Below the pieces are notes generated by a model, which worked only from the letters and a program-made list of their open reading frames with translations, had not been told where the DNA came from and ran no database searches. Positions 56,900 through 64,000 of a stretch of 64,000 bases of DNA are shown piece after piece. Both the position numbers and the translations under genes were made by a program. Source of the stretch: Panicum virgatum (Eukaryota > Streptophyta > Magnoliopsida > Poales > Poaceae); assembly GCF_016808335.1 (NCBI RefSeq), contig NC_053148.1, forward strand, positions 14,040,433 through 14,104,432, given 5' to 3'. The stretch's first letter is position 1; each line of letters opens with the position of its first letter.

Positions 56900-58030
56900 A
56901 TACACGCCTCTGTTCTGAAATAGATTCTTTAGCTTTGGGTCCTATATTGCTTGAAAAACATAGGCTATACCATAAACCCATGTTGATTGTGTGTTTTCTG
57001 TACACACTGGGCGGTAAGCTTTTAATAAGTGGATCCGCAAACACTTGTTTATTATTTATATTCACAATGCATTTCAATCATGATTCCGGACTTTCTCCTT
57101 TACAACATATAACTTTGTGTCAATGTGTTTGGCACCATACTTGACTCGTTGTCATAGAAGCAAACTACTTAAATGGTTATCACTGTTGTCAACCATTATC
57201 AACTCCTGGTACAGGTTCCCTTAACTATTTTGCCTGTCCCTCGGCCTCGTATCATGCTATACCATGTCTTTGCATCATATTGATGATAATTGTTTCATTT
57301 TGGAGCTTTTCCACACAAAAACTCTAAGTGTGAAAGTTAGCGACAATTGTGGATTTTACTACATATTTCACAAGTTCTACCTTTGTAATCACAACCTTTT
57401 GAGAGCACTGATTATTTCCTTCTTAGCATGAGGCCGATATTCTCAAGTTCATTCTAGTGATCCATATCTGGATTGAGCTTTTGCCAAAATAACCCGGATA
57501 CATGAACTATGTCAAGGTAAATTCTTTACTTGCGCGCTTATAAAGCTTCCAACAGTTGAGGCAGAACTATTTCCATCTCATATTGGTTCCTGGAACACTA
57601 AGGTTCCCAAAACTGTTACCCTTGATGATAGGTGTAGGCGTAGGTTTACTCGTATGCATACTTCATTTCTTTAGAATCTTTTCTCAGTATGACTTTGTGG
57701 TAACCATAATACCCTTTTTTTATCTCGACGAGTCTCAATTATTAGAATGAAAACCCATCACTGAGATCAAAACTTGAGGACAAAAATTCTTTATAAAAAA
57801 TAGCATATTAACACCACCACTAGTAAGTAGGGTGTTATCTTCATTTAGTTGTGGAAATCAAATTTCCCATTCTTTGACTCTGCATAAAAGCTATTGTTCT
57901 GCTCAATCTCTTTTAAACCCAAGCTTTCTTACTATTTCAATAAGCTTTAGATACCACCATCTCGAGGCTCACTTCAATCCATAAATGGATTTGTTGTTGT
58001 GGTATCCCACATGTTCTTTCTTCTCTTTGA
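56900..58030 (-). pseudogene. copia reverse transcriptase/RNase H remnants
   Basis: The minus strand retains, with many stops and frame changes, YGLK-ASR-WYLKL at about 57935-57985, KILKK.SMHTSKPTPTPI near 57620-57660, and the RNase H end: KLYVVKEKV near 57090-57120, then NNKQVFADPLIKSLPPSVYR near 56990-57050. These are standard landmarks of the copia RT and RNase H. The active-site YVDD region is unreadable. There is no possibility of a functional product. Confidence 0.72.
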
Positions 58031-61000
58031 CTAAAACTTTTGTCACAAGTTTTGCTTTATATCTTTCAACATTCCCTCTGGAGTCACATTTCGTTTTGTA
58101 GGTCCATCATAACCTATTGTGATGTCTCTTTCAGAAATTACTTATTCTTCCATGGACTTAATCCATGGAATTCTCGTGACTTCTTCAAATGGGGTGGAAT
58201 CAACATCTATTTGATTTTCTTTACTTTGTATAGGGTTGTTGTTGCTCCTTTTGCCAAATGGCAATGGACTAACAAGATCCTGCATAACAAGATCCTTCTT
58301 CACATCATTCATTTTCTTTGAGAGCTAACAACAGGTGTTGTATACAATATCGACAGGTATGAGAAACTTGTTGCTCTTGAATCATCGAACTGGACACACA
58401 TTCCTACTTCTCTTCAAGTCTTGGGTCTCTACATACCATGCTCCCCTAGATTTTGCCATCTTTTGTAAAGATGGCATATCAGTAAATCTCTTTGTTTGGG
58501 TTCCATCTGTTAAAGACTTTATTTGTGCTTTGTAAGCACCATCTTACTATCTTTGACGGCCGTCCATCATAAATACTAGAATTTAGATATTTCTTTACAT
58601 AGGGGTATCAATATAGTGACCGTTGTACTCCCCCAGATGGCCACATTCATCTTTAATAGATCATCTCTTGCTTTCAATGCACATTACATGGGAGTATCTT
58701 TCTTAACTATCTCACATTTCTCCAATCCCCCTCGAAATGTGGCATGAACTATTCTGTCACAATTTGGAAAACTATTCATAACTTTTGTGAATGAGGAAAC
58801 TTTGATTACTTACTTTATCCACATGATTACGTCATGCAGGACAAAGTAATTTCTTAATTCGTATGGGAGTACCTTTTACTCATTTCACTTTGAGAATTCA
58901 ACAGAGTCCTTTGTTTCATATGGCTGTATTTTTTCCTCATTTCACTTCAAGAACTCAACATAGTCCTTTATTTTTAGTACTTTTGCAAGTCACGCTCACA
59001 TATCATTCTTATTATCAGTACTTTTGTAAGTTACGCTCGCATATCATTCTTATCTTGAGGTTCGTATGTAACTTTTCATTCTTCTTAAACTCATTGAGTG
59101 CTTAATCACTATGACACAATAGAAATACCTAGTGTAAGAGCTATTCAAAAGTTCTCTCCCAGTATGGGATGCACCAAAAGCACATGAGACATCACAACTT
59201 TCTCCCGCCATGCAGGATAAGCACTATGCCAACTTTATCCCGCCATGTGGGTATTATCTCATACTTTTTCCCGGACATGAATGCCAGGATTGGCTCACAA
59301 ACAGTCATCAAATTCGGAAATGAATCCGAATATTTCATGACACACATGCTTAATCCGACATTGGTCAAATTAAACATACATTACTTATCACAACTTTGAC
59401 TGAACTCAAAATTAATTCTACATGATAGAGAGTACATAAGAGACGTTTCTCAAACTGAGCTCTTATTGCTCTATCTTCTTTTCTTGGATCAATATCCGTA
59501 AGTACTTTTCTTTTCAAACCATTCTTAACAGAGAATACATTCTCTCATGCAGTGGCATTCTTTCTTTTTGAGTCACAAGTACCCAGTTCATTTTCTTTTA
59601 TGCTTTCAAGAATCAAGGCATGGAAAACTATGTCTGAAAAACAATAATCAACACTTTAAGTGCTATTCTATATCATCATTGGGCAAAAATAGAATAAAAA
59701 CATCTTAATTCCACTTCACCGTTTGGCAGAAATGGAACTAATGTATGGAAAACTCAATTAACTTTAAAACTATATATCTGCTTCTCAAAATTAAATCCTC
59801 TCGTTGGTTCAAATTTAATTAGGGATAATCAACTTTATTGCAGTGGAAACAGGAAAAATACATTTCTCTAGTTTAAGAGCATTTCTTTATCTATTCTCTA
59901 AAAATTGGTCACTTTGACAAAATTTACCAGAGACTTAAACTTTAATCAATGATTCATTAAATTATAATATTGTTATCATTAATGTTTGTCAGAAAATAAC
60001 AACACCATAATTAACTTTAAATTTCTCTTCTTTGAGAATTTTCTTTTATGGTTCCAGTTGTATGGATAAAACAATGCTCAACTTTGAGACTTCAAATGGC
60101 CGAATAATGTCAAAACTTAACTTTGATTTGAAATAGCGAAAGCTTTTCTGAAGCTTAGACTTTAAACGTGGCTTTTACCCTTAGGAAAAAACTCATTTAA
60201 AACTATTAAACTATTCTTCCAATTAAATCTTTTCATTGGTTCCGACTTAATTGAATGATAACATCATTATAGTAGCGGAAAAATTTTCTTCCTTTTCACA
60301 AACAGTACTTCGTACTTATTTTCTCTCTAAACAATTTATCCCGTTGGTTCAAAATTGACTAGAGATAAAACTTTACAAAAGCTTACTCAAAATAAGCTTT
60401 TAAATCATGGTCTTAAAATTAATTTTCCCGTTGGTTTGAATTAAAAATAATTCTATTTTTCAGAAGCATTATTGTTCTCATTTTTCTCTCTAAACAAAAT
60501 ACACGTTGGTGCAAACTTGAATAGAGATCAAATTCATCAAAACTAGTATTCAAAATTGCTTTTGAAAAATAAAAAACAATTAAAAACTCTCACTATTCAT
60601 TGGACCGGTCCAGCAGCACCACAGCGGCCCAAAGAAGCACTTTGGCTCGACCTGCTCGCGGCTTGGCACGCTAGTGGCTCGGCCGCCTCCTTTTGGGCCT
60701 GGAGCCCAACAGCCAACGGCCGGGCCGTTGAAACGGCCCGCCACAGCTTCCCCCTTCCCCCGCCTACCTGGGTCTCCAGTGGGCCCGAAAAACGCGGCGA
60801 GAGCTTGGCCGTTGATCTCCACAGATCGGCATCTAACGGTCGTCTGGTTCTTTCAACGGTTCAAAATCGCACCCCGGCGACCAACTCCCTAAAAACCCTA
60901 GCTTCATTCAACTTTTCTCCTCCCGAGCTCTTGTCCGGTTCGGCCACCACGCCGTGGCAGGCCGGCCGCCACGCCATGGCCCTTGCCATGGCCGCGCGCA

Positions 61001-61526
61001 AGGCCGGACCTTCCTGTCTTCTTTCTTTGGACCTCCATCCCCTTTCTTTCTCCCAAAATGGAGCATCAGCGGCCGGAGCGGCTCGCTAGAGGTGTCTTGC
61101 GCCACCGTCAACCCCTTCACTATCGCGCGCGCGCACCCTTGCGACAGCGCGCCTCCGTCGAATGGCCTGGCGGCGGTGCCCTTTGCCCCGAGTGTGCCCG
61201 CACAGAGGCGGTGTTCCATCGGCGAACTGGTGACTCGGGGTGACAAATCTACCGGCCGACGGCCCATGGTGGTGGCACAGCAGGTGAGACCCACGGCCTT
61301 TTCTTTCTAGGGTTAGGGTTTCATGAGTGTGTGAGTTCGATCTTCCTTTGCATCTCTCGATACGCATCGAAATGATGTTCTCTGTCGAATCCTCCATGCC
61401 AACTAGGGTTTGGAGTTTGTTTGCTTTGTTGATCCGAGATTGATTTTGGTTTCTTTCTTTCGATTTGCATCGAAACTTTCTTTCCCAATCTCGATCTACT
61501 CTCTAGAGTAGGCTAACTAATACCAT
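58031..61526 (-). other. degenerate interior of the copia element
   Basis: Expected to hold gag, protease and integrase, but no reading frame is recognisable. From 59640 to 60590 it is AT-rich with recurring CCGTTGGTTCAAA-like phrases (about 59813, 60340, 60430, 60505). From 60590 to 61320 it is GC-rich. The plus-strand frame at 60556-61089 looks like a composition artefact. A decayed leader (61320-61526) borders the LTR. Confidence 0.45.
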
Positions 61527-61796
61527 TGTTAGATCTATTAGGACCTCCTAGAAGTAGATCGATGGGTTCAAACTTTATAGAGGGAAAAAACCTCATCGAC
61601 TTCCATGACGCTGCCGTGGAGGTAGTAGTCCGCCGAAGTAGTGGAAGCAGTGGCTGCGGCGATGATCGGTGTAGTGATTGCCGCATGGCGCTGGAGTCAT
61701 AGAGGATGATGGTGCCAGCATGACGCAGGGGCGGTGGAGGCGTGGTGCAGTGATGGCCAGGTGGTGGCAATGGTGGAGCTTCCTGCCGCGGTGCAT
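61527..61796 (-). repeat. 5' LTR of the copia element, truncated
   Basis: TGTTAGATCTATTAGGACC... matches 55251 onward for about 270 bp, then stops at GGTGCATTCTG. The missing remainder suggests truncation at the junction with PIF sequence. Confidence 0.75.
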
Positions 61797-61807
61797 TCTG
61801 TATTCTT

Positions 61808-62679
61808 ACTTATGGAGTTCCAGCTGATGCCACGGATGAGTATGTTCGGATTGGAGAAAGTATGGTACTTGAGAGCCCATAGAGGTTTGTTGGTGCAGTA
61901 GTTGATATCTTTGAAGATGAATATCTGATGTCGCCTAATGAGGCTGACACAGCTCGCTTACTTGCGCTCGGGGAGCAAAGAGGATTTCCAGGTATGCTAG
62001 GGTCCATTGACTGTATGCATTGGGCATGGAAGAATTGTCCAGTGGCATTGCAGGGTCAGTACAAAGGGCATGTGGAGAAGCTCACTATTATTTTAGAGGC
62101 TGTTGCTTCTCAAGATATATGGATATGGCATGCCTTTTTTGGTATGCCTGGTACGCATAATGATATCAATGTCCTCCATCGATCTCATCTATTTGCAAAG
62201 CTCGCAGAATGTACAACTCCTGAGGTGAACTATAGTATTAATGGGCACGATTAAACAATGGGATATTACCTAGCTGATGGTATATACCCATCATGGGTTA
62301 CTTTCATCAAGTCTATCTCACAGCCTATGGGGATCAAGAACAAATATTTTGCAAAAGCACAGGAAGTTGCAAGGAAGGATGTAGAAAGAGCTTTTGGAGT
62401 GCTTCAATCAAGGTTCGCCATTGTCCGAGGGCCAAGTCGTGTGTGGGACACAGAGACTCTAGAAAATATCATGAAGATTTGTGTCATTATGCACAATATG
62501 ATTATCGAGGATGAGGAGCCATTGATCCCAATGAGCGCTTCGAGTATGGTGGACAAAATGTGGAGCCTTCACATGAGAATAATCGAACCATTGATGAACT
62601 TATTGATGCACATAAAAGGATAAGAGACAACGAAACACATCACCAATTAAAAGAATACCTCATCAAGCACCTATGGTAG
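61808..62679 (+). pseudogene. PIF/Harbinger transposase (DDE), broken
   Basis: The frame carries the Harbinger-type DDE core: the first Asp in GMLGSIDCMHW, the second in PGTHNDINVLHRS and the Glu in ARKDVERAFGVLQSRFAIV. MGYYLADGIYPSWVTFIKSI, typical of plant PIF transposases, also appears. Breaks: a TAG near 61891, a TAA at 62252-62254 in the same frame, and a frameshift near 62530, after which the proper end (NRTIDELIDAHKRIRDNE ... KEYLIKHLW) runs in another frame to 62679. The N-terminus is missing at the junction with the copia LTR. Such enzymes excise and insert elements at TTA/TWA sites, together with the partner protein encoded on the right. Confidence 0.88.
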
Positions 62680-62718
62680 CATTTTCCGGAAACATATTAG
62701 TATCATACATGCAACTTA

Positions 62719-62890
62719 ACTATTTTATTTGGTTGGTTTGTAATGAGTGATCAAGCACTATTTTATTTGGTTGGTTTGTAATTAGTGATCAAGCACTATT
62801 TTATTTGGTTTGTTTGTAATTAGTGATCAAGCACTATTTTATTTGGTGGATTTGTAATCAGTGATCAAGCACTATTTTGTTTGGTTGATT
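62719..62890. repeat. 38-bp tandem repeat, 4.5 copies
   Basis: Units start at 62719, 62757, 62795, 62833 and 62871 (ACTATTTTATTTGGTTGGTT...AGTGATCAAGC) with one to three changes each. It lies between the two convergent PIF genes. Confidence 0.95.
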
Positions 62891-63038
62891 AAGTCAGTTA
62901 TCACATACACAGAGTGGCAACAATGTTCGGATAGGATAGATATATAGATAGGGGAGCAAGAGTACATTAACACACTAAATGGTTCTACCAAATGCAACTA
63001 CACTTTTGTGTTCAAATAAATATGACATTAAGCTATTT

Positions 63039-64000
63039 CTAATTGGATAGGCGATGAGCAACGATCTTCGCTTGCATAATCTGATAGTATTGCAGTTGCA
63101 TTGTGGTCAAAGAGTATAAGATTATGTCAGTTGACATGATCTTGTCTTCCTTCTCCATGAGGTCTGCCTCCACCTTTTTCTCCTCTACTGTTAGACGTTT
63201 GTTCTCTAGCTCTAGTGCAGCCAAGTATCTTTGCTCTTTATTATTTTTATTTTCCCTATCAAAAGCCTCCTTTTTTGCCCACATCTTGTCAAAAGCCTCC
63301 ATACAAGCCTCGCCACTTCCTTGCTTAAGAGATTCTTTTGCCTTCTTCTGATTGGGGGGCCTCTTTTCTCCTTCTTTTACATTTCCTATCTCATTGACAG
63401 AGTCATTTGATTGTGCGTCCACCTATTGCCTCGGAGTTGATTGTGCATGCAACTTCTGTTTCTTGTTTTTGTCCCTGTTGTCTTGCTCGGCCATCTGCCT
63501 CCTCTTTGCCTTCCACTTGTCTTCATCCTTGAGCTTGTTCCAACTGTGGATTAGAGTGCAAGCTTTGTTCTCTTGGTCTAATCCCTTGTACATCTCTGCT
63601 GCATCAGATATTTGAAAAAGTATTTAAATACTTGTCAATGTTGTTGTCTTAACATATGAAGGAAATGGGAAAAATAATATAAATACAATTACTTTGTCCT
63701 GAATGGTTGCACCACTTTGATGTCTACGCTCTATTGCTTCATAGCATCCACAGAACATGTTGACTTGACTCAAGATAGTCATCCACTGATGCATAATGGA
63801 ACTCTCTGATCTTGAAAAAGGAGTGGTCTTGTTCTTCCCAAAGTAAGCGTGAATCCTACTCCAAAAGATTCCTTTAGATTGATTAGCTCCATGCACAGAA
63901 TCTTTGTTCACATTAAGCCAAGCTGAGACCACTACTAAATCCTCCTTTGGGTCAAGATTTTTTGACCTCTTCGAGTTTGGCCTTGAACTGCGAGGGCGTG
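63039..64000 (-). pseudogene. PIF/Harbinger-associated Myb/trihelix-like ORF, runs off window
   Basis: Read from the window edge: PNSKRSKNLDPKEDLVVVSA, then WLNVNKDSVHGANQSKGIFW and MHQWMTILSQVNMFCGCYEA, the Myb-like (trihelix) DNA-binding domain of the second protein of PIF elements. An intron (about 63599-63692, donor GTAATT, acceptor TGATGCAG) separates it from EMYKGLDQENKACTLIHSWN and a C-terminal charged coiled coil (KRLTVEEKKVEADLMEKEDK). The splice junction as drawn does not keep the frame, and a TAG at 63423-63425 interrupts the second exon. The partner protein assists the transposase in binding and nuclear import in related elements. It is convergent with the transposase. Confidence 0.78.

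Larger units (their letters stand above)
55251..61796 (-). mobile_element. Ty1/copia element, decayed, with nested solo LTR
   Basis: The left LTR (55251-55724) and a truncated right LTR (61527-61796) share their first 270 bp. On the minus strand the right LTR ends ATCTAACA and is followed by TGGTATTAGTTAG, a decayed tRNA-iMet primer site (TGGTATCAGAGC). A purine tract (AAGGGAGAGAACG) precedes the left LTR. Between them are recognisable but broken copia RT and RNase H pieces. A 1036-bp solo LTR lies inside. The right LTR is cut at about 61796, where PIF-type transposon sequence begins. Confidence 0.82.

Noticed and set aside
56607..56905. Open frames made of Cys-Val or similar two-residue strings
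   Set aside because: They are translations of the (CA)n microsatellite.
60556..61089. 177-codon plus-strand frame
   Set aside because: Lies in the GC-rich leader of the copia element and starts in AT-rich repeat sequence; no recognisable domain.
55725..61526. Large non-coding LTR element (LARD-like), because no long frame exists between the copia LTRs
   Set aside because: Broken copia RT and RNase H landmarks (YGLK-ASR-WY, KILKK, FADPL) are present on the minus strand, so it is a decayed autonomous element.

Overview
This window is plant nuclear DNA, almost certainly from a grass. Single-copy genes are sparse, transposable elements are nested, the host-gene exons are GC-rich, and the element families (Tat-lineage Ty3/gypsy, CACTA with TNP2 plus a Ulp1-bearing second gene, PIF/Harbinger, RTE LINE) are typical of grasses. 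There is no prokaryotic or organellar signature. The species cannot be named from sequence alone.

Only two host genes look intact: a RADIALIS-like single-repeat MYB gene near 30.7 kb (plus strand) and a seven-exon GH28 polygalacturonase gene at 51.5-53.5 kb (plus strand). A decayed F-box fragment lies at 8.8-9.2 kb.

Layout from left to right. 0-5.3 kb: the 5' part of a minus-strand Tat-type gypsy element, cut by the window edge. 5.3-11.3 kb: a GC-rich block of unknown origin, a MITE, an LTR remnant that ends the F-box fragment, two local tandem arrays and a 146-147 bp satellite-like triplet. 11.3-18 kb: AT-rich sequence holding a hAT MITE, an RTE LINE tail and a small CACTA element. 18.05-29.39 kb: a complete 11.3-kb CACTA (En/Spm) element with a TNP2 transposase gene, a second gene ending in a Ulp1-like protease domain, a captured antisense exon of a GH3 beta-glucan exohydrolase, and an unusual internal copy of its subterminal repeat array. 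29.4-34.9 kb: the RADIALIS-like gene and a SINE. 35-39 kb: a LINE-like remnant, a third CACTA derivative and a MITE. 39.1-48.8 kb: a full-length Tat gypsy element with both LTRs, interrupted by a poly(A)-tailed insertion. 49-51.4 kb: a foldback element and a mariner-like MITE. 51.5-53.5 kb: polygalacturonase. 55.3-61.8 kb: a decayed Copia element with a solo LTR nested inside. 61.8-64 kb: a PIF/Harbinger element, 5'-truncated and running off the window.

The coding parts of the mobile elements are mostly inactivated by in-frame stops, frameshifts or loss of a catalytic residue. Several element boundaries are supported by target-site duplications that can be read directly. The most unusual structure is in the large CACTA element: a perfect 49-bp inverted repeat built from its subterminal motif sits between its two genes, where a promoter or transposase-binding array for gene 2 would be expected.
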